A DNA stretch of 64,000 bases, taken from the NCBI RefSeq assembly GCF_014648355.1, contig NZ_BMQY01000005.1, forward strand, positions 186,001 through 250,000, given 5' to 3'. Positions within the stretch are counted from its first letter, which is position 1. Each line of letters starts with the position of its first letter. Shown here one piece after another: positions 8,274-20,543 of this stretch. This DNA comes from Couchioplanes azureus (lineage in GTDB: Bacteria; Actinomycetota; Actinomycetes; Mycobacteriales; Micromonosporaceae). The notes under the pieces are model-generated. The model made no database searches, was not told where the DNA came from, and saw nothing but the letters and a program-made list of their open reading frames with translations. A program made the position numbers and the translations under genes.

Positions 8274-9557
8274 TTACGCGGTGCGGTAACGCGGGAACGC
8301 GCCCGCCCCGGCGTACCGCGCGGCCTCGCCCAGCTCCTCCTCGATGCGCAGGAGCTGGTTGTACTTCGCGACCCGGTCCGAACGGGCCGGGGCGCCGGTC
8401 TTGATCTGTCCGCTGCCGACGGCCACGGCCAGGTCGGCGATGGTGGTGTCCTCGGTCTCGCCGGAGCGGTGGCTCATCATCGTCTTGAAGCCGGCCCGGT
8501 GCGCCAGGTCCACCGCGTCCAGGGTCTCGGTCAGCGAGCCGATCTGGTTGACCTTGACGAGGACCGCGTTGGCGGCACCCTCGGCGATGCCCCGGCCGAT
8601 GCGGGTCGGGTTGGTCACGAACAGGTCGTCGCCGACGATCTGGAGCTTGCCGCCGAGCTGGGAGGTCATCGCGGTCCAGCCGGCCCAGTCGTCCTCCGAC
8701 AGCGGGTCCTCGATGGAGACGATCGGGTACGTCTCGGCGAGCTTGGCGTAGTAGTTGATCATCTCCTCGGTCGACTTCGGCGTGCCCTCGAAGACGTACG
8801 CGCCGTCGGAGTAGAACTCGGTCGCGGCGACGTCCATGGCGAGCACGATGTCGGTGCCCAGGGAGAACCCGGCGGCCTGCACCGCCTCGGCGATCAGGTC
8901 CAGCGCGGAGGCGTTCGACGGCAGGCTGGGGGCGAAGCCGCCCTCGTCGCCCAGGCCGGTCGACAGGCTCTTCTTCTTCAGGACCGACTTCAGCGCGTGG
9001 TAGACCTCCGCACCGCAGCGCAGCGCCTCACGGAACGACGGCGCGCCGATCGGAGCGATCATGAACTCCTGCACGTCGACGTTCGAGTCGGCGTGCGCCC
9101 CGCCGTTGAGGATGTTCATCATCGGCACCGGCAGCACGTGCGCGTTGGGGCCGCCGACGTAGCGGAACAGTGAGAGCTCGGCGCTGGCCGCGGCGGCCCG
9201 GGCCACCGCGAGGGAGACGCCGAGGATCGCGTTCGCGCCCAGCTCGGACTTGTCCGAGGTGCCGTCGAGGTCGAGCATCTTCTCGTCGATGAGGCGCTGC
9301 TCGCTGGCCTCGTAGCCGACGAGCTCGTCGGCGATCTTGTCCTCGACGTTGCTGACCGCCTTCTCGACGCCCTTGCCGAGGTAACGGCCCTTGTCGCCGT
9401 CGCGCAGCTCGATCGCCTCGAACGCGCCGGTGGAGGCGCCGGACGGGACGGCCGCGCGGCCGGTGTTGCCGTCGTCCAGACCGACCTCGACCTCGACGGT
9501 CGGGTTGCCCCGCGAGTCGAGGATCTCCCGGGCGACGATCGCTTCAATGGTGGCCAT
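8274..9557 (-). CDS. eno: Enolase
   Basis: A 427-residue glycolytic enolase that converts 2-phosphoglycerate to phosphoenolpyruvate; full normal length. The start MATIEAIVAREILDSRGNPT is standard. Catalytic features are visible: GDEGGFAPS with the proton-transfer glutamate, VKVNQIGSL with the catalytic lysine, and the signature MMSHRSGETEDTTIADLAV. The ATG at 9555-9557 was chosen over an upstream open extension because it matches the family start and has GAGGGAGC about 9 bases before it. Monocistronic or with ftsB; a strong hairpin follows the stop. Confidence 0.98.
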   Translation of the reverse strand: MATIEAIVAREILDSRGNPTVEVEVGLDDGNTGRAAVPSGASTGAFEAIELRDGDKGRYLGKGVEKAVSNVEDKIADELVGYEASEQRLIDEKMLDLDGTSDKSELGANAILGVSLAVARAAAASAELSLFRYVGGPNAHVLPVPMMNILNGGAHADSNVDVQEFMIAPIGAPSFREALRCGAEVYHALKSVLKKKSLSTGLGDEGGFAPSLPSNASALDLIAEAVQAAGFSLGTDIVLAMDVAATEFYSDGAYVFEGTPKSTEEMINYYAKLAETYPIVSIEDPLSEDDWAGWTAMTSQLGGKLQIVGDDLFVTNPTRIGRGIAEGAANAVLVKVNQIGSLTETLDAVDLAHRAGFKTMMSHRSGETEDTTIADLAVAVGSGQIKTGAPARSDRVAKYNQLLRIEEELGEAARYAGAGAFPRYRTA

Positions 9558-9727
9558 CTGCCGTGGCTCCCTCATGTTCGTTCGGATGGATTCCTCAGAC
9601 CGCGCCCCTGCGGCCGACCACGACCCTGAGGGTATCGAGCCGCGCTGACGGCCGTGGCGGCGGCTGGTGAACTTCGCCGGCCACATGCCTCAGGCCGGGG
9701 ACCGGACTGCCGATCACCCCGGTTGCC

Positions 9728-10345
9728 ATGACTACTCCCGCGCACCTCCCCGAGGCCGGCTCGTACGTCGAGATGACCGACGCCGACGAGCAGGCCGCCC
9801 GCGTCCGCGTGGTCTCCGCGGACAGCGCGGTGCTGACCCTGTCCTCGCCGCTGGCCGCCGTGCCGCCGGTCGGGGCCACCGTGACCCTGCGCTGGTCGGC
9901 GGCCCCCCGGGGCAGGTACGCCCTGCCCTGCGCGGTGGTCGAGGCCGACGAGAACCGGCTGGAGGTGCGCACGGCCGGCGAGGCCCAGGTCGAGCAGCAC
10001 CGCGAGTTCGTCCGCGGCGGAGGCGGCGAGCGGATCATCATGCGCCGGCCGGGCTGGAACGACGCCCACGGCTGGATCCGCGACATCAGCGAGCACAGCC
10101 TGCGGGCCCACTTCGAGGGCGCGAACGTCACCGAGGGCGAGGAGCTCCAGCTCTGGATCCAGCTCGGCGGTGAGATCATCGACATCCCCGCGGTGGCGTT
10201 GCGCGTGGCCATGCTCCCCCAGCAGGTGCCGCCGGGGCCGATGTCGGTGGAGATCGTCGCCCTCTTCGACGTCGACGAGTCCCTGGCCCGGATCATCCGG
10301 CGCTATGTGATGCGCCAGCAGCTGCTGAGCCGTACGCGCGCCTGA
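9728..10345 (+). CDS. PilZ domain protein, c-di-GMP receptor-like
   Basis: A 205-residue protein with a two-domain plan like YcgR: an N-terminal beta-rich region (about 10-85) and a C-terminal PilZ domain (about 90-200). The c-di-GMP signature is present as RxxxR (R92-EFV-R96) and DIS (119-121), but the final glycine of DxSxxG is replaced by leucine (DISEHSL), so affinity may be altered. It would act as a cytoplasmic effector of cyclic di-GMP signalling. The partner is unknown; no diguanylate cyclase or flagellar gene is nearby. It is transcribed away from eno. Confidence 0.82.
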   Translation: MTTPAHLPEAGSYVEMTDADEQAARVRVVSADSAVLTLSSPLAAVPPVGATVTLRWSAAPRGRYALPCAVVEADENRLEVRTAGEAQVEQHREFVRGGGGERIIMRRPGWNDAHGWIRDISEHSLRAHFEGANVTEGEELQLWIQLGGEIIDIPAVALRVAMLPQQVPPGPMSVEIVALFDVDESLARIIRRYVMRQQLLSRTRA

Positions 10346-10386
10346 GCCGGTTTGCGTGTGTTGCGGGCATCGGCCAAGGTGGGCGG

Positions 10387-11085
10387 GTGCTTCGAACCAC
10401 CCTGCGCCGGACGGCCGCCGCACTCGCCGTGCTCATCCTGGTCCCGGGCTGCTCGGATCCCGGCGAGGCGTCGGCGGCGCAGGGCCTGAGCCACACCGAC
10501 CTCGTGGCGGACCTCGCGGCCCAGCTCTCCGGGGCGGCCGAGCGCACCTACGAGGCGACGTACCAGCTCGCCGGCGGTGGCAGCGCGACGATCGCCCAGA
10601 GTCAGCGGCCCGTGCGGGCGGCGTACGTGTACCCCGGCGGCAAGGTGCTGGTCACGGCGGACGCGACCACCGAGTGCCGCACCGGCGCCAAGCCGGCCAC
10701 CTGCACGATGACCGCCCCGGCGACGCCCACGAGCCCGCCGCCGCCCACGGTCTTCCGCGGCGCCGACACCAGCGGCATGGTGACCCCCGTCACGGTCCTC
10801 GGTCTGCTGAACAAGGCGGCCATGGACGCCGACGCGGAGGTCGCCCAGCACGACACGACGATCGCCGGGCGGCACGCGACCTGCGTGAAGCTGACCGGCG
10901 TGGACGACGCGGCCGCCCGGGACTTCGACACCTGCATCACCAACGAAGGGGTGCTCGGAAGCTTCAGCGGGGTGCTCGGCCAGGGGCGGGTCGAGGTCGC
11001 CATGACGCACTACACCGACCGCCCGTCCGAGGCCGTCTTCGACCTGCCCAAGGCGGCGAAGATGATCGACCGCCGCCGCGGCTGA
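10387..11085 (+). CDS. Putative lipoprotein
   Basis: A 232-residue exported protein. The lipobox LVPGC puts the lipidated cysteine at residue 22. The mature part has four cysteines in the middle and C-terminal halves (ECRTG, TCTMTAP, TCVKLTG, TCITN), suggesting two disulfides. The overall pattern resembles actinobacterial LppX/LprG-like or LolA-like lipoproteins in layout, but I see no firm family motif. The GTG start at 10387 is 41 bp after the PilZ gene on the same strand, so cotranscription is possible. Function unknown. Confidence 0.75.
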   Translation: MLRTTLRRTAAALAVLILVPGCSDPGEASAAQGLSHTDLVADLAAQLSGAAERTYEATYQLAGGGSATIAQSQRPVRAAYVYPGGKVLVTADATTECRTGAKPATCTMTAPATPTSPPPPTVFRGADTSGMVTPVTVLGLLNKAAMDADAEVAQHDTTIAGRHATCVKLTGVDDAAARDFDTCITNEGVLGSFSGVLGQGRVEVAMTHYTDRPSEAVFDLPKAAKMIDRRRG

Positions 11086-11177
11086 CCGGACCCCGCCCCG
11101 GCCATCCGGCCCCACCCGCGAACCCGGCCCGGCACAGCCCCGGACCCGCACCCCCGGCCCGTGCCCGGCCCGGCGGG

Positions 11178-12794
11178 TCAGACGCCGAGGAGGAAGGCCA
11201 GGTGGCGGGGCGGCGGTGAGCCGTGGGCGAGCATCGCGTCGTGCCAGGCCTTCGGGGTGGCGCCGAAGGGGCGGGCCGCCGCGATCGCCGCGACCTCCGT
11301 GTAGCCCACGAAGTAGGTGGAGAGCTGCGTGGAGGTGAGCAGCGCCCGTTTCCACTTGCCCGCGGCCTCTCCCTCCTCCTGGAAGCCGCGCGTCGTCATC
11401 AGGTCCATGGCCTCCGCCTCGGGCAGGCCGTCGCAGTGCACGAGCTGGTCGATGATCGCGTTGAGGCTCATCCGCAGCTGCATCTTGAGCTGCTGGAGCC
11501 GCACCGGCAGGCCGCCGAAGCCCAGGCCGGCCATCAGCTCCTCGGCATAGACCGCCCAGCCCTCCACGAACGGCCCGGAGAAGCCCAGCGCCCGCACCCG
11601 GGTGGCGGCACGGAAGCGGCGGGAGTGGGCGAGCTGCAGGAAGTGCCCCGGCATGGCCTCGTGGACGGTCAGGTTGCGCAGCATGTGGTCGTTGTATTCG
11701 CGGTAGAACGACTCGACCCGCTCGGGTGGCCAGTCGGCCGGCGCCGGGGCGATGCAGTAGAACGTCGGGACGTCCGCCGTCTCGAGCGGGCCGGGCGGGT
11801 CGCAGTAGGCCACCGCCACGCCGCGGGCGAACTCCGGCATCTCCTCGATGACGCAGGGGTCGTCGACCAGCGTCATCAGGCCGTGCTCGCGGACGAACTC
11901 GCTGGCCTCCGCCATCGTCACCTTGGCCAGGTCGACGATCGTGGCGTCGTCGGGGTGCTGCGCCGCGAGCTCGCCGAGGGCCCGGCGCACGGTGTCGTCG
12001 GTGGCGGGCCCGCCGACCAGCTCGGCGGCCGCCTCGCGGAGCCGGGCGCCGGCGTCGTCGAGGTTGCGGCGGGCGCGGGCGAGGACCTCGGCGGCGGGCA
12101 GCTCGGTGTCGAGGGTGTGCCACAGCCGGGCCTCCCACAGCGGCCGGCCCAGGCGCGGGTCACGGCCCGGCTCGCCGCTCTCCAGCCGGGCCCGCAGCCA
12201 GCCGTCGAACTCGCCGAACGCGTCCAGCGCGGCGGCCGCCGCCGGCTCGACGGCCGGGCGCAGGCCGGGCGCCTCGGCGAGCAGCCCGGGGAGCTCGTCG
12301 CGCACCAGCGCGGCCGCGCCGGCGAACTGAGCGACGGCGACCTCGGCGTGCAGCCGGGGCACGTCGCGCAGGACCGCCCGGGCGGTGGCCAGCGCGTCCG
12401 GTATCGCGGCGAGCCGGCCGCCGAGACCGGCGAGCCGCTCCTCCAGCGGGGCGAAGGGGCGGGACATCAGGGCGTGCAGCAGCGGGCCCGGGTTGTGGGA
12501 CAGCGGGTTCCACTCGTGCTGGCGCACATCGGTCAGCTCGAAGACGCCGCGCTCCACGACGGCGGAGAGGATGGCGTGGTCGACCTGGTCCTGCGGGCCG
12601 AGGGCCTCCGGGTCGACGCCGGCGAGGGCGTCGGCCGCGTCCTTGAGCATGGTGACCCGTGCGGCGACCGCGCCGCTCGAGTGGTCGGGCAACCGGTCGT
12701 CGTAGCGGTGGTCGCCCGCGGACGAGGCGAGGGCGGGGTCACTGTCGAGGATGGCGTCGACGATGCGCTCGGCGAGCGGCACGAACTCCGGCAT
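11178..12794 (-). CDS. DUF885 family metallo-hydrolase
   Basis: A 538-residue DUF885 protein. The zinc site HEAMPGHFLQ (378-387) is the family form of HExxH with an inserted proline-glycine, and the C-terminal part has FVEGWAVYAEELM with a likely third ligand glutamate. DUF885 proteins resemble M2/M3-type peptidases; some are carboxypeptidase-like. No signal peptide is seen, so it should be cytoplasmic. The ATG at 12792-12794 is 10 bases after the mazG stop; a start about 10 codons earlier would overlap mazG. Substrate unknown. Confidence 0.87.
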   Translation of the reverse strand: MPEFVPLAERIVDAILDSDPALASSAGDHRYDDRLPDHSSGAVAARVTMLKDAADALAGVDPEALGPQDQVDHAILSAVVERGVFELTDVRQHEWNPLSHNPGPLLHALMSRPFAPLEERLAGLGGRLAAIPDALATARAVLRDVPRLHAEVAVAQFAGAAALVRDELPGLLAEAPGLRPAVEPAAAAALDAFGEFDGWLRARLESGEPGRDPRLGRPLWEARLWHTLDTELPAAEVLARARRNLDDAGARLREAAAELVGGPATDDTVRRALGELAAQHPDDATIVDLAKVTMAEASEFVREHGLMTLVDDPCVIEEMPEFARGVAVAYCDPPGPLETADVPTFYCIAPAPADWPPERVESFYREYNDHMLRNLTVHEAMPGHFLQLAHSRRFRAATRVRALGFSGPFVEGWAVYAEELMAGLGFGGLPVRLQQLKMQLRMSLNAIIDQLVHCDGLPEAEAMDLMTTRGFQEEGEAAGKWKRALLTSTQLSTYFVGYTEVAAIAAARPFGATPKAWHDAMLAHGSPPPRHLAFLLGV

Positions 12795-12804
12795 GAAGCG
12801 AAAT

Positions 12805-13839
12805 CTACTCGCCGGGTGCGACATCCTCCCGAATCCGTACGGCGTCGGCGTACCGCAGGGCCGCCTGGCGCAGCAGCGCCTCGGCGTCGAGACCGTCCGC
12901 GCGGGCCTGCGCCACCGTGCGCAGCAGCGAGGAGCCGAGGTCGGCGCCGGCGGGCAGCGGCACGTCCAGACCGGCCCGGTCCGCACGCTGCAGGATCTTG
13001 GCGGCGAGCGACAGCGCGGGCTGGCTCAGCGCGATGCCCTCCAGGACGGAGTCGCGCGCCTTCTCCTGCTTCTTGATCCGCTCCCAGTTGGCGATGATCT
13101 CCTCGACGTCCGCGACGTCCTCGCCCGCGAAGACGTGAGGGTTGCGGCGGACCATCTTGTCCACCAGGCCGCCGGCCACGTCGTCGACCGTCCAGCGCTC
13201 GTCCTCGGGCAGCTCCTCGGCCAGCCTCGCGTGCAGCACCACCTGGAGCAGCACGTCGCCCAGCTCCTCGCGGAGCGCGGCGAGATCGTGCGAGACGATC
13301 GCGTCGTACGCCTCGTAGCTCTCCTCGAGCAGGTACGGCGCGAGGGTCTCGTGGGTCTGCTGCCGCTTCCACGGGTCGCCGCCGGGCGAGTAGAGCCGGT
13401 CCATGACGGCGACGGCGTCGAGCAGCCGGGCTCCCGGCGGATCCCAGGACCCGTAGCAGAGCTCGAGCTCGGCGAGGGACGGCTCGCGGGCCAGCCGCAG
13501 CCCGAGCCGGCGGGCGAAGTCCTCGTCGCCGGTGGCCCCGGCGAGCCAGACCACCGTGCCGTGCGTCCCGAGGAGCCCGATCAGCCGCTCGGGGTCGGGC
13601 TCGGCGACGGTGACGGTGACGCCGGCGGCGCGCAGGGCGGCGGCCTGGTCGCCGTCCGCCGCGGTCAGCACGGGCCCGGCGCGGACGAGGTCCCACGCGG
13701 CCGCCGTCAGAATCCCGGCCGGCAGCCGCGGAGAGGTGACCAGCAGGACGATCCGGCCGGGCCCGGGGGCCCGGGAAGGGGCGTCCGGCTCGGGGATCGG
13801 GGAAGCGTCGTCCGCCTCGGCGCCGGGCCGGGGCCGCAT
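12805..13839 (-). CDS. mazG: MazG nucleoside triphosphate pyrophosphohydrolase
   Basis: A 344-residue protein that hydrolyses NTPs to NMP and pyrophosphate, cleaning the nucleotide pool and lowering ppGpp in some bacteria. The MazG metal site is visible as EESYEAYDAI (172-181) and REELGDVLLQVVLHA (190-204), giving the ExxE-12-ExxD arrangement. The first 140 residues form a separate domain with a methylase-like tetrapyrrole-like fold, as in other actinobacterial MazG. The ATG overlaps the stop of the upstream lipoprotein gene as ATGA, in the usual mfd-surA-mazG order. Confidence 0.93.
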   Translation of the reverse strand: MRPRPGAEADDASPIPEPDAPSRAPGPGRIVLLVTSPRLPAGILTAAAWDLVRAGPVLTAADGDQAAALRAAGVTVTVAEPDPERLIGLLGTHGTVVWLAGATGDEDFARRLGLRLAREPSLAELELCYGSWDPPGARLLDAVAVMDRLYSPGGDPWKRQQTHETLAPYLLEESYEAYDAIVSHDLAALREELGDVLLQVVLHARLAEELPEDERWTVDDVAGGLVDKMVRRNPHVFAGEDVADVEEIIANWERIKKQEKARDSVLEGIALSQPALSLAAKILQRADRAGLDVPLPAGADLGSSLLRTVAQARADGLDAEALLRQAALRYADAVRIREDVAPGE

Positions 13840-14630
13840 CAGGCCACGGTCGTCACGGCGGAGACGTCCGTGACGTACGCGTCCACGGCGTCGTCACCGG
13901 CGAGGGAGAGCACCACCAGCGGGACGTCCTTGCCGTCGGCGCCCTGCGCGGACAGGAGCGTGACCTGCTGGGCGCCGTACCGAGGATTGATCTTGACCTG
14001 CTGGTCGGCGACGATCTGCTCGAGCTCGCGGCGCATCGCCACGTACGTCTCCAGCAGCGACTTGTTCTCGGGCGAGAGCGTCCTCTGGAACTCCTCGAAC
14101 GTCGAGTTCGGGTCGGTGGCGCCGCCCTTCGCCAGCCGCTGGAAGACGTCGCGCAGGTCGCCCTCGGTGAGCTGCGCGGGCTTGACGGCGGTCTGCAGCG
14201 CGGTCCGCAGCCGGTAGGTCTCTGCGTAGAGCCGGGTGAACTCCCACTCGGGCGAGTAGTTGCGGGCCTGGGCGACCTGCTCGACGGTCGGGGCGGCGGC
14301 CGGCTGCACGCCGTGCGCCTGCGCCGACTTGCGCAGGATGTCCACGCTGAGCAGCGTGTTGAGCACGTCCTGCTGCTTGATCGGCATGACCGGCGGCGGC
14401 AGCTCCTCGGTGGCGCCGGCGGCCTCACCCTGCCGCTGCGCCTGCTCACGCGCCTCGGTGAGCTGGTCGCGCACCTCGTCGTAGAGCACCTGGATCCGGT
14501 CCTCGGTGATCGTGCCGCCCGCGGTGTACGCGGCGACGTCCGGCGACTGCTGGCAGGCGGTCAGGCCGGTGACGGCGAGGACGGCGACGACGGCGGTGGA
14601 TGCGAGTCGGCGGGCACGCTGCATGGTCAT
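13839..14630 (-). CDS. SurA N-terminal-like lipoprotein chaperone
   Basis: A 263-residue exported lipoprotein with lipobox LTAC (cysteine at residue 26). The mature region, with VAAYTAGGTITEDRIQVLYD and a long helical stretch to about residue 200, resembles SurA/trigger-factor-like N-terminal domains; no parvulin isomerase domain is evident. It probably helps secreted proteins fold. Two ATG codons (14628-14630 and 14622-14624) are close to a GAGAGAG sequence; I took the first, though spacing slightly favours the second. Overlaps mazG as ATGA and follows mfd after 7 bases, an order conserved in actinobacteria. Confidence 0.82.
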   Translation of the reverse strand: MTMQRARRLASTAVVAVLAVTGLTACQQSPDVAAYTAGGTITEDRIQVLYDEVRDQLTEAREQAQRQGEAAGATEELPPPVMPIKQQDVLNTLLSVDILRKSAQAHGVQPAAAPTVEQVAQARNYSPEWEFTRLYAETYRLRTALQTAVKPAQLTEGDLRDVFQRLAKGGATDPNSTFEEFQRTLSPENKSLLETYVAMRRELEQIVADQQVKINPRYGAQQVTLLSAQGADGKDVPLVVLSLAGDDAVDAYVTDVSAVTTVA

Positions 14631-14637
14631 GACTCTC

Positions 14638-18276
<3,639 letters not shown>

Positions 18277-18385
18277 CAAAAAGACTCTCTCGAAGGCACA
18301 TCGAAAAACCCCGACGCCAGTTGGACGGGGGGTATGGCGCCAAGCTTAGTCCGCCGACCGGCACCCCCGGAGCGACGGACCGCTA

Positions 18386-18438
18386 TCGGACAGCATGTCC
18401 GACAAAGCGGCAAACGGGTACCTAAGACTGCCCGTTTG
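18386..18438. promoter_or_regulatory. Two inverted repeats between mfd and hypX
   Basis: Between the divergent mfd and hypX-like genes there are two perfect dyads: TCGGACA-3 bp-TGTCCGA (18386-18402) and CAAACGGG-12 bp-CCCGTTTG (18411-18438). Both look like operator sites for dimeric regulators. A TAAGCT that could serve as the mfd -10 lies further left on the minus strand. I recognise neither dyad as a known site. Confidence 0.5.
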
Positions 18439-18464
18439 TTGTGGCATTTGTCTGGGGAGGCAAT

Positions 18465-20252
18465 GTGCGGGTTCTTCTGCTCGTGACCGCGTTCAACGGC
18501 CTGAGCCAGCGGGTGTGGTGCGCGCTGCGCGAGGCCGGCCACGACGTCGGAGTGCTGCACGCGACCAGTCCGCAGGTCATGATCGACGGGGTGCGCGCCG
18601 CACAGCCCGACCTGATCCTGTGCCCGTACCTGAAGGATCGCGTCCCGGCCGAGGTCTGGCGGCACTGGCGGACGGTGATCCTGCACCCCGGGCCGGTCGG
18701 CGACCGGGGTCCGTCCTCGCTCGACTGGGCCATCACCGAGGCCGCCCCCGCGTGGGGGGTCACCGCGCTGCAGGCCGTCGAGGAGATGGACGCCGGCCCC
18801 ATCTGGGCCACCCGCACCTTCCCCATGCCGGCCGCGCCCCGCAAGTCCTCCCTCTACAACGGCCCGGTCGCCGACGCCGCCCTGGAGTGCGCCTTCGAGG
18901 TCGTCGCCAAGGCCGCCGACCCGGCGTTCCGGCCCACCGCCGCCACCGAGATGACCGTCGAGGTGAAGGGCGCCCGGCCGCGGCCCGCGATGACCCAGGC
19001 GGACCGGGCCTTCGACTGGTCCGCGCCGACCGAGCACATCATCCGGCGGATCCGGGCGGCGGACGGCTTTCCCGGCGTGCGCACCGAACTCGCGGGCATG
19101 CCGGTCTTCGCCTACGACGCGCACGCGGGCCTGGCCCGCGGCGTGCGCCCCGGCACGCTCGTCGCCCGCCGGCAGGGCGCGGTGCTGGTCGGCACCGGCG
19201 ACGGCAGTGTCTGGCTCGGACACCTGCGCGACGCGTCCCGGCCCGGCGGTTTCAAGCTGCCCGCCACCACGCTGCTCGGCCGGCGGCTGCGCACCGTGCC
19301 GCAGTCGCCACTGCCGGCCGGCATCGAGCCGGAGGCGCCGTCGTACCGGCAGATCCGCTACCGGCGCACCGGCGCGGTCGGCTGGCTCGCGTTCGACTTC
19401 TACAACGGCGCGATGTCCACCGGGCACTGCCGGCGGCTGCTCGCCGCGTTCCGGCACGCCGCCGAGCAGGACACCCGGGTCCTGGTGCTGCGCGGGGGCA
19501 CCGACGCCTTCAGCAACGGGATCCACCTCAACGTCATCGAGGCCGCCACCGACCCGGCCGCGTCGGCGTGGGCGAACATCAAGGCGATCAACGCGGTGTG
19601 CACCGCCCTGATCCGCTGCACCCGGCAGGTCGTGGTGGCCGCGTACGCGGGCAGCGCCGGTGCCGGCGGCGCGATGCTGGGCCTGGGCGCGGACGTCGTG
19701 GCCGCGCGCGAGGGCGTGGTGCTGAACCCGTACTACGACATGGGCCTGTACGGCTCCGAGCTGCACACCTACACGCTGCCCCGGCGCGTCGGCCCGGAGA
19801 CCGCCCAGCGGCTCATCGACGCGAAGCTGCCGGTCAGCGCGCAGGAGGCCGCGTCGCTGGGGCTCGTGGACGAGGTCGGCCCCCGCCACCCCGAGGCGTA
19901 CGCCGAGTGGCTGACCGCGCTCGCCCTGCGGCACGCCGACCCGCGGACGGCCGGGCGGCGCCGGGCGGCCAAGACCAAGCGGCTCGCCGGCGAGCGGGTG
20001 CCGCTGGACGTGTACGAGTCCCGCGAGCTCGCCGAGATGAGCAGCGACATGTTCGGCGACCGGTCGGGATTCGCGGCCGCCCGGCGCACCTTCGTCGGCA
20101 AGGCGAGGACGGCGACGCCCGAGCGTCTGCTGCTGGCCGCCCCGGCCCCGCAGAACGCGGCCCGCCCGCGGCAGCTCGGCCGGCCGCGCAATCCCGTGCC
20201 GGCCGTGGAGCAGCCGCCGCGGCTGCGGTCCGCCACCCCCATGTCGGCCTAA
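18465..20252 (+). CDS. hypX: HypX/HoxX-type formyltransferase-enoyl hydratase fusion
   Basis: A 595-residue two-domain protein. The first half is a formyl-tetrahydrofolate transferase/hydrolase-like domain with HPGPVGDRGPSSLDWAI; the second half (from about 290) is a crotonase-fold domain with an oxyanion-hole-like AYAGSAGAGGAMLGLGADVV. This architecture is HypX/HoxX, which makes the CO ligand of NiFe hydrogenase from N10-formyl-tetrahydrofolate under oxic conditions. No hydrogenase or hyp genes are in the window, so either they lie elsewhere or the enzyme has another role. I chose GTG 18465 because GGGGAGG precedes it closely; the frame is open for 8 more codons. Confidence 0.87.
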   Translation: MRVLLLVTAFNGLSQRVWCALREAGHDVGVLHATSPQVMIDGVRAAQPDLILCPYLKDRVPAEVWRHWRTVILHPGPVGDRGPSSLDWAITEAAPAWGVTALQAVEEMDAGPIWATRTFPMPAAPRKSSLYNGPVADAALECAFEVVAKAADPAFRPTAATEMTVEVKGARPRPAMTQADRAFDWSAPTEHIIRRIRAADGFPGVRTELAGMPVFAYDAHAGLARGVRPGTLVARRQGAVLVGTGDGSVWLGHLRDASRPGGFKLPATTLLGRRLRTVPQSPLPAGIEPEAPSYRQIRYRRTGAVGWLAFDFYNGAMSTGHCRRLLAAFRHAAEQDTRVLVLRGGTDAFSNGIHLNVIEAATDPAASAWANIKAINAVCTALIRCTRQVVVAAYAGSAGAGGAMLGLGADVVAAREGVVLNPYYDMGLYGSELHTYTLPRRVGPETAQRLIDAKLPVSAQEAASLGLVDEVGPRHPEAYAEWLTALALRHADPRTAGRRRAAKTKRLAGERVPLDVYESRELAEMSSDMFGDRSGFAAARRTFVGKARTATPERLLLAAPAPQNAARPRQLGRPRNPVPAVEQPPRLRSATPMSA

Positions 20253-20271
20253 GGACTATTGCCGCGATCCG

Positions 20272-20415
20272 GACATCGACGGATGGCGAATGTCGAGGAG
20301 AGTGGTCGCTCTCCGTAGACATCGAACCGCGATGCCCGTGAGAGTGATCACCATACCCATCCGTAATGCGGCGCGATCCGTGTGGACGTGCAACCGTCTG
20401 TCACCGACGTCGGTG
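20272..20415 (+). promoter_or_regulatory. Structured leader and palindrome upstream of cslA
   Basis: The 291 bases between hypX and cslA contain no convincing gene. A hairpin can form at 20290-20322 (ATGTC, GGAGAG-6-CTCTCC, GACAT). A second copy of GACATCGA (20272-20279 and 20318-20325) could pair instead with the same ATGTC, giving two exclusive folds. A perfect 14-bp palindrome CACCGACGTCGGTG lies at 20402-20415. The segment is less GC-rich than its surroundings, fitting a regulated cslA promoter and leader. It matches no riboswitch I know. Confidence 0.45.
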
Positions 20416-20543
20416 GCATCGTTGCTGCTTAATCCACGATGGATCCCCGTGAGGCTACTTAGCGTTATGAAGGCGAATCACGCCGCGGGTGCGCGCAATA
20501 CATCACACGCAGTTACTTTCCGAATCTTTGCGAGAGGACGTCG

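Noticed and set aside
9558..9686. N-terminal extension of enolase in the open frame
   Set aside because: The standard enolase start with a good ribosome site lies at 9555-9557 and the extension is not conserved.
18465..20252. hypX read as methionyl-tRNA formyltransferase
   Set aside because: The C-terminal half is a crotonase-fold domain and the formyl domain has HypX-type sequence, not the Fmt tRNA-binding domain.
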